From assembly GCA_028686345.1 (NCBI GenBank), contig JAQUCE010000033.1:1-44951 (forward strand): a stretch of DNA of 44,951 bases. Reading direction: 5' to 3'. This document shows, in pieces, positions 25,286-35,176 of the stretch. The stretch is from Kiritimatiellia bacterium (GTDB lineage Bacteria > Verrucomicrobiota > Kiritimatiellia > RFP12 > UBA1067). The first letter of the stretch is position 1, and each line of letters begins with the position of its first letter. Below the pieces are notes generated by a model that searched no databases, had not been told where the DNA came from, and worked only from the letters and a program-made list of their open reading frames with translations. Both the position numbers and the translations under genes were made by a program.

Positions 25286-26155
25286 TCATTCCTTGTTTAG
25301 ATTTTCTTCTTCTTTCAGCCACTTGGCCAATGATTGCGCCATGACGTTTTCGTGCTTCAACTCCAGCGCCTGCTCCGTGATTTCACGCAGCTTGGCAATC
25401 TCATGATTGTCCTTGGCCATCCGTCCCAGATAAAAATAGATCTTGAGCCGCAGGAAAAGATCATCTTCGGTCAGGTTCTTGGTTCTGGCCAGGCTCTTGG
25501 CCAAAGCCCGCTCAAAAGCGGCCGCGGCCTGGGGTTGATCCTTCAGCGTGTTATAACACATCTCCCCGAGTGTAACCTCCAGCTCAGGGCTTTCGGGGTT
25601 GTTCTTGATTCCCTCTTTGATAAAGCCAACTGCGATCTGCGGCTTGTCACTCATCCGGTTTAAGATATAGGAGCCCACTTCATAGGCTTGAATATTGTGC
25701 GGTGAGGCGCGGCTGGCCGCCACCACCCAAGGCAGCAACTCAACCGAGCGCTGATCCGAGAGGTGGCGGTGCTCCTGCGCGTGAATACGCGCGTTGATCC
25801 AGGCAACGGGATTGAACCCTGTCACATGCTGCGGCGTTGCGTGGTCATGGTCATGGTGATGGTCATCCTCGGCCCCTTCGCTGTGGGCTTCATCAGCAGC
25901 GCAGACTGTGCAACTCTGCGCTTTTACACCGCCGTGAAAGTATTCGTCCACTTTGGTCATCATGGTTCCGCTGACCACCCGACGTGTGTCGTCGGAGATC
26001 ATAGTTAAGATAGAATCAGCGGAGCGCTGCGGCAGCTCCCGGCTGCTGAGCCGCAGAGCGCTCTGGAGCGCGGCTGCCAGCAATAGCGCCGCGAGCGCCA
26101 GCAGGAGGGGCAACTGCGCATCTCTTTCAGCATAGATGTGGGGTCTGTGGTTCAT
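25286..26155 (-). CDS. Membrane-anchored TPR protein with His-rich segment
   Basis: A 289-residue protein. A hydrophobic anchor spans about 14-33. A metal-binding-looking stretch follows, with C82-x2-C85 and then a His/Asp-rich run at 91-110 (DDHHHDHDH). Helical tetratricopeptide-like repeats occupy about 130-285 (for example NPESPELEVTLGEMCYNTL). ATG 26155 begins 7 bases after the permease gene; the frame is open upstream only because it overlaps that gene. The neighbours suggest a scaffold or metal-sensing partner of the ABC transporter. The substrate is unknown. Zinc or copper binding is inferred from composition. Confidence 0.7.
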   Translation of the reverse strand: MNHRPHIYAERDAQLPLLLALAALLLAAALQSALRLSSRELPQRSADSILTMISDDTRRVVSGTMMTKVDEYFHGGVKAQSCTVCAADEAHSEGAEDDHHHDHDHATPQHVTGFNPVAWINARIHAQEHRHLSDQRSVELLPWVVAASRASPHNIQAYEVGSYILNRMSDKPQIAVGFIKEGIKNNPESPELEVTLGEMCYNTLKDQPQAAAAFERALAKSLARTKNLTEDDLFLRLKIYFYLGRMAKDNHEIAKLREITEQALELKHENVMAQSLAKWLKEEENLNKE

Positions 26156-26162
26156 GGGAATA

Positions 26163-26945
26163 TTAAAATCGCTTGCGTCGCAGGAAGAAGTCGGCCAGGA
26201 AAAGCGCGGCAGCTGAGTAGAGCGCCGCATAGGCCATGGCCGCGGCACAGACCAGCCAGCTGACAGCTGACCACTCGTGTACCAGGCGCTGGCGGAGATC
26301 GAAAAATTCAACATGCGGAGCGAGCACGTTCGCGGTGTATAAAATTATTTTCGCAAAAGCACTCTGATCAGCGGCCAAGGCAGGCAGGCGTCCGCCAAAG
26401 AACAACATGCCAAAGACAACCAGCAGTGTGAGCGTCACATTCGCGGAGGATGTCATGATCAAAGAGCCGGCGATGCCGATTGCCACAATCACCGCCATCA
26501 GGCCGACATGCAGGACAAAGGCCTGCAGCAGCACCTCGGAGAACCAAACTCCCTGCTTGAACCCGCAGAGCAGAATATAGGCCGCGTAAAAGATACACAA
26601 CGCCGAGACCGCGGCTGCCAGCGCGCCTAAATAACGTCCGATCAAAATAACGCCGCGACTCGCGGGCTTGGCCAGCAGGGCATAGATCGTGCGCTTTTCA
26701 AACTCATGCGGAAAAATACGCGATGAGACACCCAGTGCAATCAGGATTGAGAAGAGCCAGACCATTACCAGCGCGATCTCATTGAAATAGATGCCCGCGC
26801 CGCTCATGCCAAAGGGGGTCACAAAGGAGAGCGGCAGCAGCAGTACCGCCCCGAGGATCAAGACCACGACGATATCTTTGCGTCGGTAGAGCTCAAGCAA
26901 TGAGAGTTTAATCAGGGCGCGGATCTGACAGAGAGCGATCTTCAT
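26163..26945 (-). CDS. ABC-2 type permease subunit
   Basis: A 260-residue membrane protein with about six hydrophobic segments and a cytoplasmic N-terminal helix (QIRALIKLSLLELYRRKDIV) typical of ABC-2 permeases of the NosY/CcmB-like kind. The motif FEKRTIYALLAKPASR, just after the second membrane segment, is characteristic of this group. ATG 26945 overlaps the stop of the ATPase gene (ATGA), so the two subunits are made together. It is not an LptF/LptG protein; lptD is merely upstream in the run. Confidence 0.82.
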   Translation of the reverse strand: MKIALCQIRALIKLSLLELYRRKDIVVVLILGAVLLLPLSFVTPFGMSGAGIYFNEIALVMVWLFSILIALGVSSRIFPHEFEKRTIYALLAKPASRGVILIGRYLGALAAAVSALCIFYAAYILLCGFKQGVWFSEVLLQAFVLHVGLMAVIVAIGIAGSLIMTSSANVTLTLLVVFGMLFFGGRLPALAADQSAFAKIILYTANVLAPHVEFFDLRQRLVHEWSAVSWLVCAAAMAYAALYSAAALFLADFFLRRKRF

Positions 26946-27676
26946 AGGGCCTCCTCCTCCTGCGCGACTCCGAGCATTCTCAGAAAAACGCGTTCCAGAT
27001 TTTGGGTTCCATCGCCGGCAACATCCGCGGTGGTGCCGCTCCAAACCGCGCGCCCCTCTTTGAGAATAACGACTTTATCGCAGATCAACTCTGCTTCGGA
27101 GAGCTCATGGGAGGAGAAAAGAATTGTTTTGCCGGCTTTTTTTTCAGCCAGCAGCAGATCCCGAAACTGGATACGCGCCAGCGGGTCAAGGCCGGTGAAG
27201 GGCTCATCCAGGATATAGACAGCTGGATCATGCAGGAGCGCCTGCGCAATTCCAACCCGCTGCAGCATCCCCTTGGAGAAGGTTTTCAGCTGACGGTTCT
27301 CCGCGCCGGTGAGCCCGACCTTTACAATCAGCTCGCCGGAGCGCGCGGCAATCTCGGCTTTTGACATACCGCAGAGACCGCCGTAGAGATTCAGCAGCTC
27401 ATGGACTTTCAGGTAGGGGTAATAGTGGGCAGTCTCGGGCATAAAGCCGATCAAGCGGCGGGTTGCCGCGAGCCGGGGATCCCTGCCTTTGACCAGCACG
27501 CGTCCGGAGTCAGGGCGGATAAAGCCCAGCAACATTTTAATCGAAGTCGTTTTTCCAGCGCCGTTGGCCCCTAGAAAGCCGGTGATCTCGCCCCCGTCAA
27601 CCTCAAAGGAGAGGTCGTTGACCGCCTTCACGCTTCCAAATGATTTTACAACACTCTCCAGTTGAATCACAGCCAT
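26942..27676 (-). CDS. ABC transporter ATP-binding protein
   Basis: A 244-residue nucleotide-binding subunit. Walker A is GANGAGKTT (about 35-43), the signature sequence is FSKGMLQRV (about 133-141), Walker B is VYILDEP, and the switch His lies in SSHELSEAE. The C-terminal tail after VWSG is typical of ATPases paired with ABC-2 permeases. It starts 10 bases after lptD, so it is co-transcribed with it. The exported or extracted substrate cannot be told from sequence. Confidence 0.87.
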   Translation of the reverse strand: MAVIQLESVVKSFGSVKAVNDLSFEVDGGEITGFLGANGAGKTTSIKMLLGFIRPDSGRVLVKGRDPRLAATRRLIGFMPETAHYYPYLKVHELLNLYGGLCGMSKAEIAARSGELIVKVGLTGAENRQLKTFSKGMLQRVGIAQALLHDPAVYILDEPFTGLDPLARIQFRDLLLAEKKAGKTILFSSHELSEAELICDKVVILKEGRAVWSGTTADVAGDGTQNLERVFLRMLGVAQEEEAL

Positions 27677-27686
27677 TCCAACTCCT

Positions 27687-29960
27687 TTACCATGTCAGCC
27701 AATCGTCATCCGGGTCGCGGTTTTCCGCTTTGAACCACATTGTGAAAGCGATTCGGAAGTCATCATCGCGCTTGCTGATGTTATCAATCCGGTGAAAGTT
27801 GTTCACGTAAGCGGTGTGCAGGCGAAAAACAAGGCAGTCCAGTGAGTACTGAATATAGCCGCCGACTTCATCCAGCGAGTTATAGCGCAGGTCATAGCGG
27901 GTATACAGGCTGTACGACCAGACACTGTTGATATCGTGGGTGAAGCCGCCATAGATTAAATTCTCGTTAACACGGTTCCACTGGGGCACTGGTGAGCGGT
28001 CATAATCGTAAAGTTCGTGGTCGCGTCCGAGATAGCCGCCGCCAACGCGGAAGCCTTTTTGCAGCTCATAGAAAGTGGCGAAGTTGACGTAGGCGAAGTT
28101 ATCGTTTTCAGTGTCATACTCGGTGTGGAGCTTGACATCCAGCTTATCCGACGGCGTATAGAGCAAACGTGTTCCGAGCAAGCTCACACCCTTGTCGGTG
28201 TAATTGCCCTCTGAGTCGATCTGGATGGCGGTGTACGCGTCCCACATAAACACATCGCGCATAACATTGTGATCATCGGCCTGCTGCCAGATATTGCGGA
28301 TACCGGGGCGGAATCCATGCCAGTCATAGGGCAGCCAGGTTCCGTCCATGCCGAACTGGTCCAGCCAGCCGACTGAGCGGTCGTGGCGGTCAAAGGTATA
28401 GAGCCGTCCGCCCTTATCATCGCCATCATACCAGACTGGCTGATAGCTATAATCCAAATACGGCTCGAAAATATGCCGCCCGCCATTCTCCAGCTCAGAG
28501 GTGCCGCGTACGGAAGCCTCGACCCCCACCTCAGCCGAGTGGCGGAACAACTCGCTGTCCAGCTCTGAATCTGAGTAAAAGGTGCCGCGGTAGCCGGCGC
28601 GGGGGACAACGGCAAGCACGTCATGGACTTTAAAGGGCAGGGTCACGCGGTGCGCGGTGTCAACGCGCGCGAGGTTGTAATCCGCCCACTCCCCCGGGTA
28701 ATACATGAAATCAGGGGAGGCGTTCTCATAATGTGCGGCATCGCGGTTCAGCACTCCGGCGCGGCTCTGGCTCTCGTAGATGAGCGGCGTGTCGAAAATT
28801 GGTTGCGGCGTGATGTTGACCCAGCCCTCGGGCAGACGGGCTACACCGGCATAGAAATCGTTCAACCGCCCGCTGACAATTGCGCCGGCGGCCCAGGTGT
28901 GCTCCCTATGTTCCAAGCTCATAAAATTCATGGGAGTAGTTTCGTCACGGTATTTTTTCAGAAAGAAATCGTGGTTCATCTCCGAGTCGCTGCTGTAGGT
29001 GCCGCGCAGCAAAAATTGATCACGCGGTGTTAGATCGGCCTTGTGCTGCAGCCTGTAGCGGTAGCGATCATCAGGGATATCAGACATCCAGTTTTGGTCG
29101 CGGAGCTTGTCCGGGGTGTCCTCATCCCAGGCATAGTACCCCTCAACCCGCCCCTTGCCCCAGCGCTTGAGATCCCAGACCAGATCCTGGCCCACCGCGA
29201 TGCCGCGTTTAGTGCGGTAATCAAGGTGGGTCCTGCCATCCAACCTGGGGCCGGAGTCGTGGTCGGAGGAGTAGATGTTGAAGATATACCCGCCCAGCAA
29301 AAACGCGCCCCACTTGGATGTGTAACCAGGCACCAGGCGAAACCCGTAGTGACGGTCCAGATCACGATAGTAGTACGGCATGTAGCCGATCGGGATGCCG
29401 AACAGCCACGGCACGGCGTTCTTGACTATAATATAATCATTATCCTTGTAAATGGCATTGCCGGTCACACACCAGTGCAGATGGTCGACATCATTGGTGC
29501 AGGTTGAAACAATTGCATGATGCGCCTCAGTGCGGCCGTCAGGGGCGCGAGTGATCTCATCGGACGAGATAAAGAACTCACCAGCCCGCACATACCCGCT
29601 GCTGGTCAGTCCTTGACCGGTCTTGTAATTATATTCAATGTAGTCGCCGGTCCAGGCACCCAGGCCCTCGCGCTTGATCACCACATTGCCTCTGGCCTGC
29701 ACATCGCCGCGCTCCTGATGCAAGCGGGCGCTGTCAGCCGTCAACTCATGTCCGTATGCTTTGATACGGACATTGCCGGTTGCGGTTGTCCAGCCACTCT
29801 GTTTGTCGACTTCAAACTTGTCAGCTAGAATCTCAAGGTTGGAGTACACATCCGTAGCCGCTTTCATTATTGCCATGGGACTCTTGGCAAGAGTCACGTG
29901 CGGGGCGGCCAACGTAGCAGCAACGGCTACCACAAATAGACAACGAATCACAAATTTCAT
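27687..29960 (-). CDS. lptD: LPS-assembly outer-membrane protein LptD
   Basis: A 757-residue protein with a signal peptide (about 1-25). An OstA/LptA-like beta-jellyroll domain (about 40-165) contains ATGNVRIKAYGHELTADSARL, and a long C-terminal region rich in alternating aromatic strands forms the 26-strand barrel type. In the outer membrane LptD, with LptE, places lipopolysaccharide on the cell surface. Family length is usually 700-850, so this is complete. It lies 62 bases after rng and 10 bases before the ABC ATPase. Its presence shows a true LPS-type outer membrane. Confidence 0.85.
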   Translation of the reverse strand: MKFVIRCLFVVAVAATLAAPHVTLAKSPMAIMKAATDVYSNLEILADKFEVDKQSGWTTATGNVRIKAYGHELTADSARLHQERGDVQARGNVVIKREGLGAWTGDYIEYNYKTGQGLTSSGYVRAGEFFISSDEITRAPDGRTEAHHAIVSTCTNDVDHLHWCVTGNAIYKDNDYIIVKNAVPWLFGIPIGYMPYYYRDLDRHYGFRLVPGYTSKWGAFLLGGYIFNIYSSDHDSGPRLDGRTHLDYRTKRGIAVGQDLVWDLKRWGKGRVEGYYAWDEDTPDKLRDQNWMSDIPDDRYRYRLQHKADLTPRDQFLLRGTYSSDSEMNHDFFLKKYRDETTPMNFMSLEHREHTWAAGAIVSGRLNDFYAGVARLPEGWVNITPQPIFDTPLIYESQSRAGVLNRDAAHYENASPDFMYYPGEWADYNLARVDTAHRVTLPFKVHDVLAVVPRAGYRGTFYSDSELDSELFRHSAEVGVEASVRGTSELENGGRHIFEPYLDYSYQPVWYDGDDKGGRLYTFDRHDRSVGWLDQFGMDGTWLPYDWHGFRPGIRNIWQQADDHNVMRDVFMWDAYTAIQIDSEGNYTDKGVSLLGTRLLYTPSDKLDVKLHTEYDTENDNFAYVNFATFYELQKGFRVGGGYLGRDHELYDYDRSPVPQWNRVNENLIYGGFTHDINSVWSYSLYTRYDLRYNSLDEVGGYIQYSLDCLVFRLHTAYVNNFHRIDNISKRDDDFRIAFTMWFKAENRDPDDDWLTW

Positions 29961-30022
29961 AGCTATCTCTCAGTTTTTTATTTAAACACAACCTTCAGAA
30001 ATCATGGGGCATAGTTTCTGTG

Positions 30023-31609
30023 TTACAAGGTGCTCGACTCTCCAGTTGAAAAGATGATTTTACCACTTCTTCCATCTGCAATGCAAAATGATTCGGGGTG
30101 GCGGTTAATTTCAGATTTAAATGTGAGCCGTCCGGTGTAGCGGCGCTGCATTTCAATCAGGAATTCCTCATCCTCAGTGCGCAGCCGCTCCAGCACAGAG
30201 GGAGCCACCACGATTTGCAGATCAGCACCTTGATCCCCGCCTTGCTGTTTATCCTTGCGCATCAAAGCAGCGAGCTGGCGTTGAATCTCCACGCTCAGCG
30301 CCAGCGGTGATTTCACCATGCCTTTGCCGCGGCAGTAGGGGCAATCCTGATACATCTGCGAAAGCAGGCTCTCCTCCTGGCGTTGACGGGTCATCTCCAT
30401 CAACCCGAGTTCAGAGATCGGCAGCACGTTGGTGCGTGAGCGGTCGCGGCGCAGCGCGTTCTTCATGGTTTTATAAACTAAGTTCTGATGTTTGCGCATC
30501 TTCATGTCGATCAAATCCAGCACCACCAATCCGCCAATATTGCGCAGGCGCAGTTGGCGGGCCACCTCCTCGACTGCCTCGAGGTTCACCTCAAGAATAG
30601 CATCTTCCTGTGAGCCCTTGCCGCGGTGGCGACCGGTATTGACATCAATGGAGATCAGCGCTTCGGTCTCATCAAAGACCAGATAGCCGCCGGACTTCAG
30701 GCAGACCTTGCGGCGGAAGGCCTCATTCAGCTGGCGCTCAATCCCGTAGTGCTCGAAGATTGACATATGGCCTTCGTAGTTACAGATAATTCCGCGCGCG
30801 CGGCGTGAAATTTTTCCGGCCACCTCGCGCAGGCTCAGGTAAACCGCGTGATCATCAATGGTCACGCGGTCGATATCCTCGGTCAGCCAGTCACGCACAA
30901 CGCGCTCGGTCAGGTCCGGCTCATGGTAGACGCAAGCCGGCGCGCGCAGCTCCTTGATGTTGCTCTCCAGGGTGTTCCAGGACTCCAGCAGGTTGCGCAC
31001 ATCGCGGAAAAACGCGCGTTTACTGGCACCTGCTCCGACGGTGCGCACAATCAAGCCGGCGTCATCCGGTATGGGCAGGCTGTCGAGGATCTTCTTCAAC
31101 CGCTGCCGCTCTTTATTATCGCCGATCTTGCGCGAGACCCCGCGCAGGCGCGTTCCCGGCATCATGACCAGATAACGTCCGGGCAGACTGAGGTTGGCTG
31201 TCACCCGCGGCCCCTTGGTGCCGATCGGCCCCTTAGTCACCTGCACCACAATCTCTTTTCCAGGCGGAAAGCGCTTGGCGATCAGGTCGTTACTGACTCT
31301 TTTGCGGCGTGTGTTGCGGCCATTGCTATTATCATCATCCAGCGCGCTATCCTCATCGGGGATCATATCCCAGTAGTGCAGAAAGGCGTTCTTTTTCAGG
31401 CCAATATCAACAAAGGCGGCCTGGAGATCATGCTCCAGATTTTGAATGCGCCCTTTAAAGATGCTGCCGACCAGCCTCTCCTCGGTTGGATGTTCAACCA
31501 GAAACTCCTCCAACTTGCCATTTTCAATGACTGCCACACGTGTCTCAAGCTTCTCCGCGTTGACCACGATTTCGACCTTAGGTATCTTCTTCTTAAAAAT
31601 TCCAAACAT
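30023..31609 (-). CDS. rng: Ribonuclease G/E
   Basis: A 528-residue endoribonuclease of the RNase E/G family that processes rRNA and decays mRNA. An S1-like RNA-binding domain (about 35-140) carries an Asp/Asn-rich insertion near 85-110. The catalytic metal site shows IDVNTGR (about 321-327) and DLIDMK (365-370). The zinc-link motif CPYCRGKG is at 423-430. The long scaffold tail of RNase E is missing, so it is RNase G-like. It lies 61 bases after rodA; the mre-rng linkage is also known in proteobacteria. The insertion in the S1 part is a small oddity. Confidence 0.9.
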   Translation of the reverse strand: MFGIFKKKIPKVEIVVNAEKLETRVAVIENGKLEEFLVEHPTEERLVGSIFKGRIQNLEHDLQAAFVDIGLKKNAFLHYWDMIPDEDSALDDDNSNGRNTRRKRVSNDLIAKRFPPGKEIVVQVTKGPIGTKGPRVTANLSLPGRYLVMMPGTRLRGVSRKIGDNKERQRLKKILDSLPIPDDAGLIVRTVGAGASKRAFFRDVRNLLESWNTLESNIKELRAPACVYHEPDLTERVVRDWLTEDIDRVTIDDHAVYLSLREVAGKISRRARGIICNYEGHMSIFEHYGIERQLNEAFRRKVCLKSGGYLVFDETEALISIDVNTGRHRGKGSQEDAILEVNLEAVEEVARQLRLRNIGGLVVLDLIDMKMRKHQNLVYKTMKNALRRDRSRTNVLPISELGLMEMTRQRQEESLLSQMYQDCPYCRGKGMVKSPLALSVEIQRQLAALMRKDKQQGGDQGADLQIVVAPSVLERLRTEDEEFLIEMQRRYTGRLTFKSEINRHPESFCIADGRSGKIIFSTGESSTL

Positions 31610-31670
31610 AATCTTTCCTTTCTTTAAGTTAAACTTCGTTACAAACTATTACCAAATTACTCATCCCGGG

Positions 31671-32852
31671 CTACTCAAACGCTGTTTCCGGCTTACGCCC
31701 GTGAACTGAGACGCTTTGCACCAGCGCAAGGGCCAGCATCATTGTCAGCATAAAGGTCCGGCCATAGCTGATAAATGGCAGCGGCAGTCCGGTTATGGGC
31801 ATCAGCCCGATTGTCATTGCAATGTTAATAAACATATGGCTGAAGATCAGTGTGACCACACCCACGCAGAAGAGGCGGCCAACATTATCCTGACAGCATC
31901 GGGCAATCCACAGCCCGGGCCAGATCAGTCCGAGAAACAGCAGCAGCACTGTCACAGATCCTATAAACCCGCTCTCCTCAGCTAAAACCGAGAAAATAAA
32001 ATCATTGGCAGAGACCGAAGGCGGCAGGTAGCCCAGCATATACTGCTCACCTTTCAGGTAGCCTTTGCCCCGCAGCCCGCCTGAGCCGACCGCGATCTCG
32101 GACTGCCGTCGGTTGTAGCCGCTGCCATGCAGATCTTTGTCGGGGAACATGAAAACCTGCAGCCTTTTAATCTGATGCGATTTCAGGTGGGTGGCGCTGA
32201 TCAGGGCCTCCCGGCGTTCCTGCGGCATATCCACCTTCTCAACAGCATAAATCACCCCCAGCAAAGCGCCGGCTGCAATCACCCCGATCAGAAAGGTGCC
32301 CCACACAAGGCGCGGCGCGATATTTCCGGCGAACATCATGGCAAAGGTGGTGGGCACCATCACCATGGCAGTCCCCAGATCAGGCTGCGCCAGAATCAGC
32401 AAGGAGGGCACCCCCACCAGCACTCCGGTCGCCAAGTAGAGTAGTATGCCGTTTAACTTGTGCTGCCCGCTGTAGAGCCATGCCAGCATCATGATCATGG
32501 CCAGTTTGGCGAACTCCGCTGGCTGGACACCGAAGATCCAGCGTTTAGCGCCCATCTGCTCTGAGCCGATAAACGGCACCAGCACCAGCAGCGCCAGACA
32601 TGCCAGATAGAAAACCCAGGCCCATCGCATGATCTTACGGTAGTTTACACAGAGTATCACCAGATAGAGCACCACGCCGATCAGAGCAATCTCGGCGTGC
32701 CGCATGTATAGCATCTGAAGATCCGGATCTTCACGCACTGAACAGGCGCTGTAAACAAACATGACACCCGTCACGCACAAACCAATCATACAGGCAAACA
32801 TCGGAATGTTCAGTTTGCGGAGCAAGCCCAGTATCTGCTGCAGTTTAATCAC
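31671..32852 (-). CDS. rodA: Rod-shape peptidoglycan polymerase RodA
   Basis: A 393-residue SEDS-family glycosyltransferase that polymerises lipid II for lateral wall growth, in partnership with PBP2. It has about ten membrane helices. The conserved loop GSGGLRGKGYLKGEQYMLGYLPPS and the motif FSVLAEESGFIG are diagnostic. GTG 32852 was chosen because GGAGGG lies upstream and it overlaps the last codons of mrdA; the frame is open further upstream only within mrdA. This overlap ties RodA and PBP2 production together. Confidence 0.88.
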   Translation of the reverse strand: MIKLQQILGLLRKLNIPMFACMIGLCVTGVMFVYSACSVREDPDLQMLYMRHAEIALIGVVLYLVILCVNYRKIMRWAWVFYLACLALLVLVPFIGSEQMGAKRWIFGVQPAEFAKLAMIMMLAWLYSGQHKLNGILLYLATGVLVGVPSLLILAQPDLGTAMVMVPTTFAMMFAGNIAPRLVWGTFLIGVIAAGALLGVIYAVEKVDMPQERREALISATHLKSHQIKRLQVFMFPDKDLHGSGYNRRQSEIAVGSGGLRGKGYLKGEQYMLGYLPPSVSANDFIFSVLAEESGFIGSVTVLLLFLGLIWPGLWIARCCQDNVGRLFCVGVVTLIFSHMFINIAMTIGLMPITGLPLPFISYGRTFMLTMMLALALVQSVSVHGRKPETAFE

Positions 32853-34668
32853 CGACACCTCCCTCCATGAGCCATGGGAAGCTCTGCTCGCCCTCGGCCA
32901 GGGGGGTCTCGCCAAAAACAGATGCCAGAACATCGTGTATCAGGGGAGCGACCGTGTAGCCGCCGGAGACACCATCCTCCACCAGAATCACGACTGCGAC
33001 CTCGGGTTGTTCAAACGGTGCAAAGGCGATCACCCAGGTGTTCTTCCTGCGCTGTCCGCCTGAGTCATACTCAGCGCTGCCTGTTTTTGCGGCCACCTGC
33101 GTGCCGCGGATCTGCACCCGCCGCCCGGTTCCACTGGTCGCAACATCATGCATACCGTCGCGTACCAGGTTGATGGTCGCATCCGGCCAATGCATCTCAC
33201 GCACACACTCGCCCGCCCCTTCACGCAGCATCAGGCGCGGGCGGTAGAGCCGCCCTTTGTTGGCCAGCACTGCTGTTAGCATCGCCATCTGCAAGGGGGT
33301 TGTCAGCAGCATACTCTGCCCGATGGCGATCTGACAGGTGTCGCCTACCCTCCAGGGCTCGCGCATGTTCCGCTGCTTCCACTCATCGGTTGGCAGCAGT
33401 CCAGAGGCTTCAAAGGGCAGATCAACTCCGGTTTTGACACCCAGCCCCATCTCGGCGGCAACGGTGCGGATGGGCTCGTAGCCAGTGCGGTGGCCCAGTT
33501 CACAGAAGAAATTATTGCAGGATTGTTCAATTGCCTTGCGCAGCTTGATATCATTATGACCATAGGTGTTCCAGCAACGCAGGCGCATGGTGCCGAGCCT
33601 GAAGACACCATCGCAGTGGATCGCCTCATCCGGTGTGACCTCTCCAGCGGTTAGCGCGGCAATTGCGGTGACAGGTTTAAAGGTGCTGCCCGGGGCGTAG
33701 CGTCCTTGAATCGCGCGATTAATCAGCGGCAGCTCCTTATCGTTGTTCAACCCGTTCCAAGTGATTGTACTGGGGGCGGGAACAAAATCGTTCAAGTTGT
33801 ATCCCGGAGCGCTGACCATGGCGAGAATCTCACCGTTGCGCGGATCAACCACCACACCGGCACCCTTCTTGCCTGCCAGTGCCGTTTCCAGCGCAACCTG
33901 AATCTTCAAATCAATTGTCAGCCGCAGGTCATCGCCCTCCACGGCCGGCGTTCCTTCCCAGACCGCGTGCTTGTAACCACGCGCGTCCACGCGGATCAGC
34001 CGACCCCCGCAAACTCCGGTCAGCATATCATTGTACTGCCGCTCCACGCCTGCTTTGCCGATCATCTCCGGCAGATAAAAGTGAACCTGCTGGCCAGGCA
34101 AAGATTTGGGGCGATCGCGGCCAACGTAGCCCAGCAGATGCGCGGCCGTGCTCTGATGCGGATAATAGCGTTCAGGCTGCACATAGATGTCCACCCCTGG
34201 AAAGGAACCCACCTCCTCGGCCCAGCGGGCCACCACCTCTTCACTCACATCGCTCCAGGCCAGCAACGGCATGGGCAGGCTGGTCTTCACATGCAGCGCT
34301 ACGCGGTCTTTGGATATCTCCCGCGGCAGCCCCAGCACCTTTGCCAGCCGATCAATGTCAGCATCCACCGCGTCAATTGTGCGCTGCCATAGCCCCCGCT
34401 GCCGCAGCTCCTCAACGTAGTAGGCAATGCAGTAGCTGGGGCGGTTGTCAGCCAGGCAGATGCCATGCCGATCAAAAATACGCCCGCGCGCGCCCGGCAC
34501 CTGTACGCGCCGGACACTCTGCCGCACCTGATCACGCGTCAGATCGGCACTGTTCACCACCTGCACCCGATGCAATGACATTACTAAATAGACCATACCA
34601 ACCGCGAATAAAAGCGCTAACAGCGCTATCCGCCAGCTGTTAGTCAGCTTTTGACCACGATAAATCAT
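32845..34668 (-). CDS. mrdA: Penicillin-binding protein 2 (transpeptidase)
   Basis: A 607-residue class B PBP that cross-links peptidoglycan during elongation. An N-terminal membrane anchor (about 13-31) precedes the PBP dimerisation domain (about 50-220). The transpeptidase domain has the active-site STFK at 328-331, SCN at 383-385 and KTG at 528-530. I preferred ATG 34668 to GTG 34692; both lie within the end of mreD. It pairs with the downstream RodA. All catalytic motifs are intact. Confidence 0.9.
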   Translation of the reverse strand: MIYRGQKLTNSWRIALLALLFAVGMVYLVMSLHRVQVVNSADLTRDQVRQSVRRVQVPGARGRIFDRHGICLADNRPSYCIAYYVEELRQRGLWQRTIDAVDADIDRLAKVLGLPREISKDRVALHVKTSLPMPLLAWSDVSEEVVARWAEEVGSFPGVDIYVQPERYYPHQSTAAHLLGYVGRDRPKSLPGQQVHFYLPEMIGKAGVERQYNDMLTGVCGGRLIRVDARGYKHAVWEGTPAVEGDDLRLTIDLKIQVALETALAGKKGAGVVVDPRNGEILAMVSAPGYNLNDFVPAPSTITWNGLNNDKELPLINRAIQGRYAPGSTFKPVTAIAALTAGEVTPDEAIHCDGVFRLGTMRLRCWNTYGHNDIKLRKAIEQSCNNFFCELGHRTGYEPIRTVAAEMGLGVKTGVDLPFEASGLLPTDEWKQRNMREPWRVGDTCQIAIGQSMLLTTPLQMAMLTAVLANKGRLYRPRLMLREGAGECVREMHWPDATINLVRDGMHDVATSGTGRRVQIRGTQVAAKTGSAEYDSGGQRRKNTWVIAFAPFEQPEVAVVILVEDGVSGGYTVAPLIHDVLASVFGETPLAEGEQSFPWLMEGGVGD

Positions 34669-35176
34669 TTTTTTCTTTCGCTGTTTGAACACAGCCGGAA
34701 AGTCTGTCTATTAGCAGACAAATTGCAAAACCCACTCCGCCGACAACCGCGCCGACCAAGATTGAATAACCCGGGAGCGATAGGTTGTGCCACCCACCTG
34801 CACCGCCGGAGGCTCCGGCCCAGATGCGCGTCCACAGCGTTTGACCGCAGCCCAGGCCCGCGCCTAAAATAACTCCGCTGAGAACAGTCGCACGATAAAT
34901 CATTGAGCGCAGCCCATGCACCGCGCCATAGGCGCAAAGCAGAAAACCAATTGTGCAAAAGGGCGGCAGCCCGCCGAGCGCGTCGGTCAGAGCCCCGGCC
35001 CAGACCACAGCCAAAATCGCCTTCACAAAGGGACGGGTGAGCATGTAAAAGAGAGCCACAACGCTCAGAAAATTGAGTTTTACCGGGATCCAGAGCGAAA
35101 CAGAGATCATGTCCTGCAGCACGGCGGCCAGCAGGAGCGTCACACCCATCACAGGCAGGCTGATATCACTGCGCAT
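34640..35176 (-). CDS. mreD: Rod-shape determining protein MreD
   Basis: A 178-residue membrane protein with about five hydrophobic segments, matching MreD in size and in the LPVMGVTLLLAAVLQDM opening. It belongs to the elongasome between MreC and PBP2. The ATG at 35176 has GAGGTG just upstream and overlaps the last 11 bases of mreC; the longer frame upstream runs through mreC and is not coding. MreD sequences are poorly conserved, so position counts strongly in this call. Confidence 0.8.
   Translation of the reverse strand: MRSDISLPVMGVTLLLAAVLQDMISVSLWIPVKLNFLSVVALFYMLTRPFVKAILAVVWAGALTDALGGLPPFCTIGFLLCAYGAVHGLRSMIYRATVLSGVILGAGLGCGQTLWTRIWAGASGGAGGWHNLSLPGYSILVGAVVGGVGFAICLLIDRLSGCVQTAKEKNDLSWSKAD

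Noticed and set aside
26942..27676. ATPase as LptB of the LPS transporter
   Set aside because: Although next to lptD, its partner is an ABC-2 permease rather than LptF/LptG, and its C-terminus is of the ABC-2 exporter type.
30848..31627. 259-codon plus-strand frame
   Set aside because: Antisense to rng, which is complete with catalytic and zinc-link motifs.
33706..34643. Long plus-strand frames (228 and 254 codons)
   Set aside because: Antisense to mrdA; their high Pro/Arg/Ala content is typical of GC-rich shadow frames.
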